Shown here piece by piece: positions 8,568 through 16,943 of a stretch of DNA of 64,000 nucleotides (position 1 is its first letter; each line of letters opens with the position of its first letter). The stretch lies in the NCBI RefSeq assembly GCF_036345995.1, contig NZ_CP107796.1, positions 3,720,001 to 3,784,000 on the forward strand. Reading direction: 5' to 3'. Under the pieces are notes generated by a model. That model saw only the letters and a program-made list of their open reading frames with translations. It ran no database searches and was not told where the DNA came from. Source of the stretch: Streptomyces sp. NBC_00557 (lineage in GTDB: Bacteria; Actinomycetota; Actinomycetes; Streptomycetales; Streptomycetaceae). Made by a program: the position numbers and the translations under genes.

Positions 8568-11075
8568 ATGGCATTCAATCACTTACCGGCAGGCGTGCAC
8601 GACGCCTTGGCTCCATTGTCCGTCACGCCAGTGACACACTCGGTGCCGATGGCCAAGAATCACCGATCCGATCGATCCCCGGCGGACCCGGCATCGCGCC
8701 CGTCTCCGGGCGCGGTCCTGGACCGGCTCGCCTCCGGGCCGAGCCGGGCTGCGCGCATCACCCATACGGAGCACTTGCCCCCGCGCGCGGGCCGCCATGC
8801 CGTCTGGCCTCACCGGATTCGCTCCGAAGTGATCGCGGCCGTCCAGGCGTGCGGCATCGAACACCCCTGGGCGCACCAGGCGCTGGCCGCCGAGCACGCC
8901 CTGGACGGCGACTCGGTGGTCGTCGCCACCGGCACCGCCTCCGGCAAGTCCCTCGCCTACCTCGTGCCCGTCCTGTCCACCCTTGTGAACGGCGCCGAGG
9001 CTCCGAACGGCCGAGGGGCCACCGCGCTGTACCTGGCCCCCACCAAGGCGCTTGCGGCGGACCAGTGCCGGTCGGTGAAGGAACTTTCACAGCCGCTGGG
9101 CACCGCGGTACGCCCGGCCGTGTACGACGGCGACACCCCCTTCGAGGAACGGGAGTGGATCCGCCAGTACGCCAACTACGTCCTGACCAACCCCGACATG
9201 CTGCACCGCGGGATACTCCCGTCCCACCCGCGCTGGTCCTCCTTCCTGAAGGCGCTGAAGTACGTCGTCATCGACGAGTGCCACACCTACCGGGGCGTGT
9301 TCGGCTCGCACGTCGCCCAGGTGCTGCGCCGGCTGCGCCGCCTGTGCGCCCGCTACGGGTCCTCGCCCGTCTTCCTGCTGGCCTCGGCGACCGCCGCCGA
9401 GCCCGCCGTCGCCGCCCGCCGGCTGACCGGCCTGCCGGTGACGGAGGTCGCCGACGACGCCTCCCCGCGCGGGGAACTCGTCTTCGCCCTCTGGGAGCCC
9501 CCGCTCACCGAGCTGCACGGCGAGAAGGGCGCACCCGTACGGCGTACGGCCACCGCCGAGACCGCCGACCTGCTGACCGACCTCACGGTCCAGGGCATCC
9601 GCTCGGTGGCCTTCGTGCGGTCCCGGCGCGGCGCCGAGCTGATCTCGGTGATCGCCCAGGAGAAGCTCGCCGAGGTCGACCGCTCCCTGGCCCGGCGTGT
9701 CGCGGCCTACCGGGGCGGCTACCTCCCCGAGGAGCGCCGCGCCCTGGAGCGCGCCCTGCACTCGGGCGAACTCCTCGGACTCGCCGCCACGACGGCCCTG
9801 GAGCTGGGCGTGGACGTCTCCGGTCTGGACGCGGTGGTCATCGCCGGCTACCCGGGCACCCGGGCGTCCCTGTGGCAGCAGGCGGGCCGTGCCGGCCGCT
9901 CCGGACAGGGGGCGCTGGCGGTGCTGGTGGCCCGCGACGACCCGCTGGACACCTTCCTCGTCCACCACCCCGAGGCCCTGTTCGACCAACCGGTGGAATC
10001 GACGGTCCTCGACCCCGACAACCCGTACGTCCTCGCCCCGCACCTGTGCGCCGCCGCCGCGGAACTGCCGCTGACCGAGGAGGACCTGGACCTGTTCGGC
10101 CCCGCCTGCGCGGACGTGCTGCCGCAGCTGGAGGCCGCGAAGCTGCTGCGCCGGCGGACGAAGGCCTGGCACTGGACGCGCCGGGAGCGGGCCGCCGACC
10201 TGACCGACATCCGCGGCGCGGGCGGGCGCCCGGTGCAGGTCGTCGAATGCGGCACGGGCCGCCTGCTCGGCACGGTCGACGCGGGCGCCGCGCACTCCAC
10301 GGTCCACGAGGGCGCGGTCCACCTCCACCAGGGCCGCACCTACCTGGTACGCCGGCTGGACATGGAGGAATCGGTCGCGCTGGTCGAGCAGGCCGACCCG
10401 CCGTACTCCACGGTCGCCCGCGACACCACCTCCATCTCCATCCTGGAGACCGACACCGAGATCCCCTGGGGCGCCGGCCGCCTCTGCTACGGCTCGGTCG
10501 AGGTCACCAACCAGGTCGTCTCCTACCTGCGCAGACGCCTGATCACCGGCGAAGTGCTCGGTGAGACCAAACTCGACCTCCCTCCGCGTACGCTGCGCAC
10601 CCGCGCGGTGTGGTGGACGGTCACCGACGACCAGCTGGACGAGGCCCGGATCAACCCGGAGATCCTCGGCGGCTCCCTGCACGCCGCCGAACACGCCTCG
10701 ATCGGCATGCTCCCCCTCTTCGCGACCTGTGACCGCTGGGACATCGGCGGCGTGTCCGTGCCGCTGCACCCGGACACCCTGCTGCCCACGGTCTTCGTGT
10801 ACGACGGCCACCCGGGCGGCGCGGGCTTCGCCGAGCGCGCCTTCCGCACCGCCCGCGCCTGGCTCACCGCGACCCGCGAGGCCATCGCCTCCTGTGAGTG
10901 CGAGGCCGGCTGCCCGTCCTGCATCCAGTCCCCCAAGTGCGGCAACGGCAACGACCCACTGCACAAGAGGGGGGCGGTACGGCTCCTCACGGTGCTGCTG
11001 CGAGGAGCGCCGGAGGAAAAGCCGGCCGCATCACAGACGCCGGAACCGACACGGGGGCCGGCGGCCGGGGCGTGA
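8568..11075 (+). CDS. DEAD/DEAH-box helicase with C-terminal DUF1998 zinc motif
   Basis: A superfamily 2 helicase of about 835 residues. Motif I is ATGTASGKSLAY, motif II is DECH (VIDECHTYRG), and motif VI is WQQAGRAGRSGQ. The C-terminal DUF1998 region ends in a four-cysteine cluster (CECEAGCPSCIQSPKCGNGN) typical of YprA/Hrq1-like helicases, which act in DNA repair (mitomycin-type damage). ATG 8568 is divergent to bldG with a 78-base gap; ATG 8649 is an alternative start, since both precede the conserved region. A low-complexity Pro/Arg tail follows the zinc motif. The next gene is convergent. Confidence 0.92.
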   Translation: MAFNHLPAGVHDALAPLSVTPVTHSVPMAKNHRSDRSPADPASRPSPGAVLDRLASGPSRAARITHTEHLPPRAGRHAVWPHRIRSEVIAAVQACGIEHPWAHQALAAEHALDGDSVVVATGTASGKSLAYLVPVLSTLVNGAEAPNGRGATALYLAPTKALAADQCRSVKELSQPLGTAVRPAVYDGDTPFEEREWIRQYANYVLTNPDMLHRGILPSHPRWSSFLKALKYVVIDECHTYRGVFGSHVAQVLRRLRRLCARYGSSPVFLLASATAAEPAVAARRLTGLPVTEVADDASPRGELVFALWEPPLTELHGEKGAPVRRTATAETADLLTDLTVQGIRSVAFVRSRRGAELISVIAQEKLAEVDRSLARRVAAYRGGYLPEERRALERALHSGELLGLAATTALELGVDVSGLDAVVIAGYPGTRASLWQQAGRAGRSGQGALAVLVARDDPLDTFLVHHPEALFDQPVESTVLDPDNPYVLAPHLCAAAAELPLTEEDLDLFGPACADVLPQLEAAKLLRRRTKAWHWTRRERAADLTDIRGAGGRPVQVVECGTGRLLGTVDAGAAHSTVHEGAVHLHQGRTYLVRRLDMEESVALVEQADPPYSTVARDTTSISILETDTEIPWGAGRLCYGSVEVTNQVVSYLRRRLITGEVLGETKLDLPPRTLRTRAVWWTVTDDQLDEARINPEILGGSLHAAEHASIGMLPLFATCDRWDIGGVSVPLHPDTLLPTVFVYDGHPGGAGFAERAFRTARAWLTATREAIASCECEAGCPSCIQSPKCGNGNDPLHKRGAVRLLTVLLRGAPEEKPAASQTPEPTRGPAAGA

Positions 11076-11184
11076 GCGTGCGCCTCATGCCGAGGGCGTC
11101 TCGTGGCCGGCGGGGCCGGCCGGCACCGGTCCGGCCGGCGCCGGTCCTCCTCCCCGCTCGGGGCCGGTCGGCGCGGATCTCTCC

Positions 11185-11255
11185 AGCACCGGCCCCGCCG
11201 GTTTCACCGGTACCGGTCCCGCCGGTCTCACCCGGTTACCGGCCCCGCCGGGCCC
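11185..11255. repeat. Three tandem ACCGGYCCCGCCGG units between convergent genes
   Basis: At about 11191, 11213 and 11238 the sequence repeats ACCGGCCCCGCCGG or ACCGGTCCCGCCGG, separated by TTTCACCGGT or TCTCACCCGGTT. The unit overlaps the 3' end of the TadE-like gene, so the repeats partly encode its Pro/Gly/Ala tail. It may also act as a bidirectional terminator. Confidence 0.5.
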
Positions 11256-11617
11256 GCCCTCGCCCTGGCCTCCGCTCTGAACGGCCCCTTTCCCGAGGCT
11301 GCCGTCACGTCGGAGGTCTCGCCGGCGATCGTGCACCGCACCAGCCGTACCCCCTGGGCCGCCGCCACCCGCTCGGCCCGCGCGCACGCCGCCGTGCCGC
11401 CCTCTTCCCAGTGGGCCGCCGCCGCGAGCGCCGCCAGGTCCGCGCCGCTGGCCGCCCGGTGCCGGACGACGACGGCCTGCCCGAGCGCCAGCACGGCGCC
11501 GAACACCAGGCACAGCACCGCCATCGCCCCCAGGCTCCAGACGGTGGCGGAACCCTGGTCGCCGGGCCCTCGGCTCCTCGTCGGGGCGAGTCTGCAGCGT
11601 GCCCGCCCCCGCCTCAC
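11228..11617 (-). CDS. TadE-like pilus-assembly/secretion-neighbourhood protein (Rv3654c type)
   Basis: About 129 residues. A single N-terminal membrane segment (SLGAMAVLCLVFGAVLALGQAVV) preceded by GSATVW is typical of TadE/TadG-like pseudopilins. It is followed by ADLAALAAAAHW and two Cys (ACARAE.., VRCTIAGE) likely to form a disulphide outside the cell. The GTG start at 11617 overlaps the stop of the upstream tadE by GTGA, showing translational coupling. It is the last gene of the tad operon. Function: probably a minor pseudopilin exported by the TadA/B/C machine (inference from family and position). Confidence 0.85.
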   Translation of the reverse strand: MRRGRARCRLAPTRSRGPGDQGSATVWSLGAMAVLCLVFGAVLALGQAVVVRHRAASGADLAALAAAAHWEEGGTAACARAERVAAAQGVRLVRCTIAGETSDVTAASGKGPFRAEARARAGPAGPVTG

Positions 11618-11988
11618 TGCCCCGCCTCCCCCGTCGGGGCCGTCTCCTCGGCCGGTGCGACGGCCTCCTCCCGGAGTTCGAACGGCAGTCCGCTCAGCAG
11701 CGGCGGCCTGGCCACCACCGTCACCCGGACCTGGTCGCCCTCGCGTACCACCGCCACCCGCGCCCCGCGCGGTGCCGCCTCCCGGGTCACCGTGATCACC
11801 GCGTCGGCGGGATCCTGCCGGGCGGCGGCCCGGGCGCCGATGCGGGCGGCGTCCACGCACCGGATCTGGGCGGACACCAGGAGCAGCCCCCAGACCAGCG
11901 CCATGGTGAAGGCCACCAGAACGCACAGCACCACGGCCGCCTCCGCGGTCACGAACCCCCGGTCCCCACCTCGCTCACATCCGCGCAC
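11614..11988 (-). CDS. tadE: TadE family minor pilin
   Basis: A 124-residue protein with the pilin-like start DRGFVTAEAAVVLCVLVAFTMALVW: a Gly before a hydrophobic helix with Glu at the fifth position class, as in TadE. A soluble extracytoplasmic domain follows, with a single Cys in AQIRCVDAARIGARAAAR. The GTG start at 11988 overlaps the 3' end of the Flp-like pilin gene by 14 bases. Part of the minus-strand tad operon; likely a minor component of the surface fibre or exported complex. Confidence 0.85.
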   Translation of the reverse strand: MRGCERGGDRGFVTAEAAVVLCVLVAFTMALVWGLLLVSAQIRCVDAARIGARAAARQDPADAVITVTREAAPRGARVAVVREGDQVRVTVVARPPLLSGLPFELREEAVAPAEETAPTGEAGQ

Positions 11989-12202
11989 TGAGGGCCTTCT
12001 TCACGATGTCCTGCAGTTCGCCCCGGACCTGGCCGCTGGTGACGACCTCGTAGAGCAGCACCGCGAACCCGACGGCCGCGATGATGCCCATCGCGTACTC
12101 GGACGTCACCATTCCGGCGTCCCCGCGGCCCTTCCGCCGCAGGCGTGCCGCCATTTCCCCGATCTTCCTGTGCTTGCGCATTCCAACCCCCATGAGACTC
12201 AC
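11975..12202 (-). CDS. Flp-like prepilin, DUF4244 family
   Basis: A 75-residue protein with a basic N-terminus (MRKHRKIGEMAARLRRKGRGDAG) and a prepilin-like cleavage/hydrophobic segment (GMVTSEYAMGIIAAVGFAVLLYEVV) with the conserved Glu-Tyr pair of Flp pilins. A short amphipathic tail follows. It is probably the major pilin subunit processed by a prepilin peptidase encoded elsewhere. ATG 12202 or the in-frame ATG 12181 (preceded by GGGGGTTGGA) could be the start. It lies between tadC and tadE in the operon. Confidence 0.85.
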   Translation of the reverse strand: MSLMGVGMRKHRKIGEMAARLRRKGRGDAGMVTSEYAMGIIAAVGFAVLLYEVVTSGQVRGELQDIVKKALSARM

Positions 12203-12283
12203 TGGTCTTTCGGTCTTTCGTTCCTTCGCGGCTCGCCGCGCGCGATGCCGTCGGCTGCTCGGGCTCGTCGGCTCCCGTCCGTC

Positions 12284-13069
12284 TCATCTGCCTCCCATCA
12301 CCCCGCCCGCCAGTCCGATCACGACCGGCAGTACACCGACCGCGATGAAGGCGGGCAGGAAGCACAGACCCACCGGAGCGGAGATCAGCACCGCCGCGCG
12401 CCGGGCACGGGCCGTCGCGGTGCGGGTCCACTGGGCGCGCGCGTCGGAGGCGAGACGGGCGGCCGGCCCTGCCGCCGGAAGCCCGGACTCGTCGGCCCGC
12501 TCCAGCAGCCGCGCCAGCGCCCCGGCGCCGGGCAGCTCGGCCAACCGCCGCCAGGCGTCCGCCGGTTCACCGCCGAGCCGCACCTCGGCCGCACCGCGCG
12601 CCAGCGCCTGACCGACAGGTCCGCCGAGCGCGTCACCCACCGCCTGCGCGGCGATCACCGGACCGGCGCCGGCCGCGACGCAGGCGGCCACCAGATCGGC
12701 GGCCAGCGGGAGTTGCCGTACCGCTTCGGCCGTATCGACCGGCTCGGCTCGTCCGGACGCCAGCTGCCGGCTCCGCCACCGCCACAGCACGGCTCCGGCG
12801 CCCAGCCCCAGCACGGCTCCGGTCACCCCGCCGACCAGCACCCACACTCCGCACGCCGCCATGGCGGGGGCCGGCCACCGCCGCACCGCGTCCGCGACTG
12901 CGGGCGCGAAACGTGGTGGGTCCGCCGGTGCTTCCGACCCCAGCAGCTCGGCCACCCGCCGCCGCGTCCGGCGCCGCCGCCGGACCAGGTCCAGCCGCAG
13001 AACCGCCCAGCCGAAGGCCGGCGCAAGAACCCCGCCCATCCCCAGCCTGTGGACAACTTCCCCGCTCAT
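12284..13069 (-). CDS. tadC: TadC-like inner-membrane platform protein (type II secretion F domain)
   Basis: About 261 residues. Membrane segments lie near residues 10-25, 65-95 and the C-terminal hydrophobic helix (AVLISAPVGLCFLPAFIAVGVLPVVIGL). Between them is the T2SSF domain (LPLAADLVAACVAAGAGPVIAAQAVG, GEPADAWRRLAELPGAGALARLLERADESG). It partners with TadB to form the membrane platform for pilus assembly. ATG 13069 has GAGGGGA at good spacing; ATG 13111, overlapping the tadB stop by ATGA, is an equally possible start adding 14 residues with two Cys. Confidence 0.88.
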   Translation of the reverse strand: MSGEVVHRLGMGGVLAPAFGWAVLRLDLVRRRRRTRRRVAELLGSEAPADPPRFAPAVADAVRRWPAPAMAACGVWVLVGGVTGAVLGLGAGAVLWRWRSRQLASGRAEPVDTAEAVRQLPLAADLVAACVAAGAGPVIAAQAVGDALGGPVGQALARGAAEVRLGGEPADAWRRLAELPGAGALARLLERADESGLPAAGPAARLASDARAQWTRTATARARRAAVLISAPVGLCFLPAFIAVGVLPVVIGLAGGVMGGR

Positions 13070-13107
13070 ATCGCCCGCTCCCCTCACGCAGTCCGCACAG
13101 CCCCCGC

Positions 13108-13959
13108 TCATCCGGCCCCCGCTCCCCGCACGATCCGCACGGCCCACCACAGGCCGGCGATCTCGAAGGCGGACCCGATCGCCAGGCAGCCGAGCCCGGC
13201 GCCGGTGTGGAGCAGGACGTGGAGGGGGGCCGCGCCCATGGCCGAGCCGAGGAGGAGACCGAGGGCGGGGAGCACGGCGAGGAGGACCGTGGTCGCTCGG
13301 GCGCCTGCCAACTGGGCGCGCAGGTCGGCCCGTTGGTCCCGCTCGGCGCGCAGGGCGGCTTCCAGCCGGTCCAGGCCGGCCGCGAGTCCGGCGCCCTGGT
13401 CCACGGCCACCCGCCAGCACGCGGCCAGTCCGAGCAGGCCCTCGGCGCCCGGTTGCCGGGCCGCCGCGGCGAGCGCACCGGGCACGTCCCCGCCGAACCG
13501 CGCCGCCGCGACCACGGCCGCCTGCGCCTCGCCGAGCCCGCCGGAGTCCCGCGCCGCCCGCAGCAGCGCCTCGCCCGGCTGCCGTCCGGCGCGCACCTCC
13601 CCGGCGAGCGCCCCGCACAGGGCGATCACCGCGTCCGCCTGGCGCTCCCGGACGCGGCGGGCCTGGCGGGCCAGTCGTACCCGGCGCAGCACCGGCACCC
13701 CGGCCACCCCCGCGACGACCGGAAGCAACGAGGCCCCCAGCAGTCCGAGCAGCAGGCCGGCGGCGAGCGCCCACCACTCGAACCCCCATCGGCCCCTCGT
13801 CCGCCGCAGGCAGCCGAGGGCCCGCGCCACGCGGGGAGAGCCGGTCGTCACCGCGCCGCCGCCCGCGAGCAGCAGCCTCGCCCGCCGCATTCCGTAGTGC
13901 CGCTCGCCCAGCAGCCGGCCCAGCGCGCCGAGACAGATCAGCGCGGCACTCAGGGACAT
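13108..13959 (-). CDS. tadB: TadB-like inner-membrane platform protein (type II secretion F domain)
   Basis: About 283 residues. It has an N-terminal membrane segment (MSLSAALICLGALGRLLG), a second hydrophobic region (WWALAAGLLLGLLGASLLPVVAGVAG), then a T2SSF domain (VIALCGALAGEVRAGRQPGEALLRAA.. GGDVPGALAAAARQPGAEGLLGLAACWRVAVDQGAGLAAGLDRL) and C-terminal TM helices. ATG 13959 is used, with GGAAG upstream; a GTG at 13971 overlapping the tadA stop by GTGA would be the fully coupled alternative. Works with TadA and TadC. Confidence 0.88.
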   Translation of the reverse strand: MSLSAALICLGALGRLLGERHYGMRRARLLLAGGGAVTTGSPRVARALGCLRRTRGRWGFEWWALAAGLLLGLLGASLLPVVAGVAGVPVLRRVRLARQARRVRERQADAVIALCGALAGEVRAGRQPGEALLRAARDSGGLGEAQAAVVAAARFGGDVPGALAAAARQPGAEGLLGLAACWRVAVDQGAGLAAGLDRLEAALRAERDQRADLRAQLAGARATTVLLAVLPALGLLLGSAMGAAPLHVLLHTGAGLGCLAIGSAFEIAGLWWAVRIVRGAGAG

Positions 13960-13967
13960 CTCACCGA

Positions 13968-15236
13968 TCACTTCCGCCACTCCCCGCCATTCGAACCCGC
14001 CCCCGCCCCTGAACTCGCCCTCGAACCGCCCCTGGACTCGCCCTCGACCCCGCCCTCGAACCCGCCCGCGGCCCCGAGCAGGTCCCGCAGCCGCTCCCAG
14101 CCCCGCTCCCGCGCGAAGGCCCGCTCGCCCCAGCGCAGGGCCGGTACGGTCCGGACCAGCCCGGAGGCGTCCCGCTCCAGGACGTGCACCTCGGCGATCC
14201 GGCGCCGCCCGGACCGGTCCCGTACGAGGTGCAGGACGACGGAGAGCGCGGCGGCCAGCTGGCTGTGCAGGGCGGCCCGGTCCAGCCCGGCGGCCGTGGC
14301 CAGTGCCTCGAGCCGTGCCGGGACGTCCGCGGCGGCGTTGGCGTGGACCGTGCAACAGCCGCCTTCGTGGCCCGTGTTGAGGGCCGCGAGCAGGTGCACG
14401 ACCTCCGGTCCGCGGACCTCTCCGACGACCAGCCGGTCGGGCCGCATCCGCAGCGCCTGCCGGACGAGGTCCTCCAGGGTGACCAGGCCGGCGCCCTCCT
14501 GGTTGGCGGGCCGGGTCTCCAGCCGTACGACGTGCGGATGGTCCGGCCGCAGCTCGGCCGAGTCCTCGGCGAGCACGATCCGCTCGCCCGGTCCGGCCAG
14601 GCTCAGCAGGGCGCTGAGCAGGGTCGTCTTGCCGCTTCCCGTGCCGCCGCTGACGAGGAAGGACAGCCGGGCCGCGAGCAGTGCCCTGAGGACGCGGTCG
14701 CCGCCGGGCGGCACGGTGCCGGCCTCGACGAGTTCGTCCAGCGTGAACGCCCGGGGCCGTACGACCCGCAGGGCCAGGCAGGTGCAGCCGACGGCGACCG
14801 GGGGCAGCACCGCGTGCAGCCGGGTGCCGTCGGGCAGCCGGGCGTCCGCCCACGGCCGGGCGTCGTCCAGCCGGCGTCCGGCCACCGCGGCGAGCCGCTG
14901 GGCGAGGCGGCGTACGGCCGCCGCGTCGGGGAAGGTCACCGGGGTCAGCTCCAGGCCGCCGCCGCGGTCGACCCACACCCGGTCCGCGGCGGACACCAGG
15001 ACGTCGGTGACGTCCGGGTCGGCGAGCAGCGGCTCCAGCGGGCCGGTGCCGACGAGTTCGGACCTCAGCTGACGGGCGGCGCCGAGGACTTCGGCGTCGC
15101 CGAGCACCCGGCCCTGTTCGCGCAGGGCCTGGGCCACGCGCGCGGGGGTGGGCTCGGCGCCGCTCTCGGCCAGCCGGCGCCGGACGCCGTCGAGCAGGGC
15201 GGCGCCGTCCGCGCGGTCGAGTCCGGGGAGGGTCAT
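13968..15236 (-). CDS. tadA: TadA/CpaF secretion ATPase
   Basis: A 422-residue hexameric secretion ATPase of the VirB11/TadA class that powers pilus assembly. The Walker A motif GGTGSGKT is at about residues 197-204. It is followed by the Asp-box-like VLAEDSAEL, the family Arg-rich region RPANQEGAGLVTLEDLVRQALRMRPDRLVVGEVRG (Walker B) and the His-box GHEGGCCTVHANAA. ATG 15236 overlaps the ssd stop by ATGA. The C-terminus carries a low-complexity Gly/Glu/Ser tail (GGFEGGVEGESRGGSRASSGAGAG). Second gene of the operon. Confidence 0.94.
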   Translation of the reverse strand: MTLPGLDRADGAALLDGVRRRLAESGAEPTPARVAQALREQGRVLGDAEVLGAARQLRSELVGTGPLEPLLADPDVTDVLVSAADRVWVDRGGGLELTPVTFPDAAAVRRLAQRLAAVAGRRLDDARPWADARLPDGTRLHAVLPPVAVGCTCLALRVVRPRAFTLDELVEAGTVPPGGDRVLRALLAARLSFLVSGGTGSGKTTLLSALLSLAGPGERIVLAEDSAELRPDHPHVVRLETRPANQEGAGLVTLEDLVRQALRMRPDRLVVGEVRGPEVVHLLAALNTGHEGGCCTVHANAAADVPARLEALATAAGLDRAALHSQLAAALSVVLHLVRDRSGRRRIAEVHVLERDASGLVRTVPALRWGERAFARERGWERLRDLLGAAGGFEGGVEGESRGGSRASSGAGAGSNGGEWRK

Positions 15237-16339
15237 CGGGCGCCTCCGGACTCGGCCAGCGCACGCTCCCAGAAGGTCGCGCAGAAGCGGGCGAGGGGGC
15301 CGCGTCCGGTCGCGCCGGGCGGTTCCGCGTCGCCGTGGGGGCGCTGCAGCGCCGGTTCGACCGGCACCTCTCCGGCCAGCGGCAGGCCGAGCAGCCGGGC
15401 CACCTCCTGGTCGTCCAGCCCGGGTGCGTACGGCCCGCGCACCGCCACGCGCAGATCGCGCACGACCATGCCCACGGCGGAGGCGACCCGCCCGGCGGCG
15501 GCGAGCGCGCGCAGTTCGGCGGGGACGACGAGCAGCGCGAGGTCGAGCTGGGCGAGGACTTCGGCGACTCCGTCGTCGAGGCGACGGGGCAGGTCCACCA
15601 CGACCGTGCCGCCGCGCCGCCGGGCGGCGGCGAGCACCGCGCGCACCGCCTGCGGCGGGACGGCGACGCAGTCGCCGCGGTCCCAGCTGAGCACGCGCAG
15701 GGAGTGCAGCTCGGGCAGCGACTCCTCCAGGGCGCCGCCGCCGACCCGGCCGCGGGAGGCGGCGAAGGCGGGCCAGCGCAGGCCGTCGGCGCTCTCCCCG
15801 CCGAGGAGTACGTCGAGTCCGCCGCCGAGCGGATCGGCGTCCACGAGGAGGGTGCGCAGTCCCTGGCGCGCGGAGGTGACGGCGAGCGCGCACGCGAGCG
15901 TGGAGGCGCCGGCGCCGCCCCGGCCGCCGATCACTCCGACGGTGAGGGCCGGGCGGCCGGCTCCCTCGGCGACGTCGGCGATCCGGTCGACGAGCCACTG
16001 CTCGCCGTCGGGAAGCATGAGGACGTGGTCGGCGCCGATCTCGACCGCGCGCTGCCACACCCCCGGGTCGTCCTGGTCACGGCCGACGAGCACCACGCCG
16101 CGCCGGCGCGTGGCCCCGCCGACCCGGCGGACGGCGTCGTCGCCGACGAGCACCAGCGGGGCCGTGTCCCAGCCGTCGCCGTGTTCGGGGATGCCGTGGT
16201 GGACCTCGGGGGTGGCGCCGGCGGCCGCGCACAGGCGCAGCAGGTCGTCCAGGAGCTCGGCGTCCTCGGTGAGGATGAGGGGCCGGCCCGGCGGATCGGA
16301 GGCGCCGGGCGGCGGGTCGTGGGTGACGGCTGCGGTCAC
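15233..16339 (-). CDS. ssd: Ssd/CpaE-like septum-site-determining ATPase
   Basis: A 368-residue ParA/MinD superfamily protein. The N-terminal 120 residues resemble a receiver-like domain (LILTEDAELLDDLLRLCAAAGA..VLVGDDAV). The ATPase domain has a degenerate P-loop, VIGGRGGAGASTLACALA: the usual Lys-Thr of GKT is replaced by Ala-Ser, which is characteristic of Ssd and CpaE homologs. LLVDADPLGGGLDVLLG is the switch region. In mycobacteria and streptomycetes such proteins affect septation and are encoded with tad genes. A strong AAGGGGG ribosome binding site precedes GTG 16339. First gene of the tad operon. Confidence 0.92.
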   Translation of the reverse strand: MTAAVTHDPPPGASDPPGRPLILTEDAELLDDLLRLCAAAGATPEVHHGIPEHGDGWDTAPLVLVGDDAVRRVGGATRRRGVVLVGRDQDDPGVWQRAVEIGADHVLMLPDGEQWLVDRIADVAEGAGRPALTVGVIGGRGGAGASTLACALAVTSARQGLRTLLVDADPLGGGLDVLLGGESADGLRWPAFAASRGRVGGGALEESLPELHSLRVLSWDRGDCVAVPPQAVRAVLAAARRRGGTVVVDLPRRLDDGVAEVLAQLDLALLVVPAELRALAAAGRVASAVGMVVRDLRVAVRGPYAPGLDDQEVARLLGLPLAGEVPVEPALQRPHGDAEPPGATGRGPLARFCATFWERALAESGGAR

Positions 16340-16760
16340 GGGTGTTCCCCCTTCGCTGCGTGGTCCGCGTGGCCCCCGCGGCCACGCGATTCCCAAAGGT
16401 GTGAAGAACCGGCAAGCGGCCTCCCATATGAGCGGCCGGCGGAAACCGGTCATAGGCGCTGCGGCAATCGGAACCGGCCATGAACTCGCCTCGGCCGAGC
16501 GCGCTGGAATCACGGTGCAGCGATCCGCGAAATCATGTGGATCTTGGTCGAAATCTGTGGACAACTCGCGGCCTGTGAATATCGCCGTCACCCATACCGG
16601 TGACCTGTGCACCGATCCCTGTGCGAGTTCCACAGAGCAGCGTGATGATTACCCGCAGTAACGGATCATGGGTGTGCGGAAGCGGCGGCCGCGGCACAGC
16701 CGTACCGGCGCCGCGGCCGGGCGAGAAAAGGGGAGGAGGGAGAAAACCCGTCCGGACATG
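16340..16760. other. Non-coding region upstream of ssd
   Basis: About 420 bases, lower in GC than its surroundings, with no supportable gene. It should hold the promoter of the ssd-tad operon. It contains TGTGGACAA (16556-16564), the reverse complement of the Streptomyces DnaA-box consensus, and the related sequences TGTGGATCT (16536) and TTCCACAGA (16629). Confidence 0.5.
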
Positions 16761-16832
16761 CGACGACCCCCGCCGGGGGGGAGAGCGGGGGTCGTCTCCA
16801 CGGCCGACTCGGGGGGGGGAGGAGTCGGACCG
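16761..16832 (-). ncRNA. 6C RNA
   Basis: Read on the minus strand, two adjacent hairpins each display a run of C in the loop. The first has stem 16822-16828/16804-16810 and a loop containing nine C. The second has an 11-bp stem (16785-16795/16763-16773) and a loop with seven C. Two stem-loops with at least six loop cytosines define the actinobacterial 6C RNA, which is typically found beside chromosome-partitioning and pilus-assembly genes; here it sits directly upstream of ssd/tad. Exact ends are uncertain. Its function is not established. Confidence 0.8.
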
Positions 16833-16931
16833 GGTTAGCACGGTCGCGAACGATCCGTGACTTCCATGGTGTACCCGAGAGCCCTCTCAGGCAAACCCAC
16901 GCGCCCACCTTACGCCGAATGGGCTGCACCT

Positions 16932-16937
16932 ATGCTC
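16932..16937 (+). promoter_or_regulatory. -10 box (TATGCT) for a leaderless HAD-hydrolase message
   Basis: TATGCT ends 6 bases before GTG 16944 (spacer CAGGGG plus C), the arrangement of leaderless promoters. It supports GTG 16944 over the ATG that lies inside the box itself. Confidence 0.55.
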
Positions 16938-16943
16938 AGGGGC

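Noticed and set aside
13108..15264. One 718-codon minus frame spanning tadB and most of tadA
   Set aside because: The upstream two thirds is an out-of-frame reading of tadA. TadB homology begins only at 13959.
16857..16931. Upstream extension of the HAD gene, containing GAGAGCCCTCTCAGGCAAA, considered as the 3' end of a glycine-type riboswitch
   Set aside because: Only the short CTCTCAGG phrase fits. The expected first stem and paired core are missing, and a leaderless promoter follows immediately.
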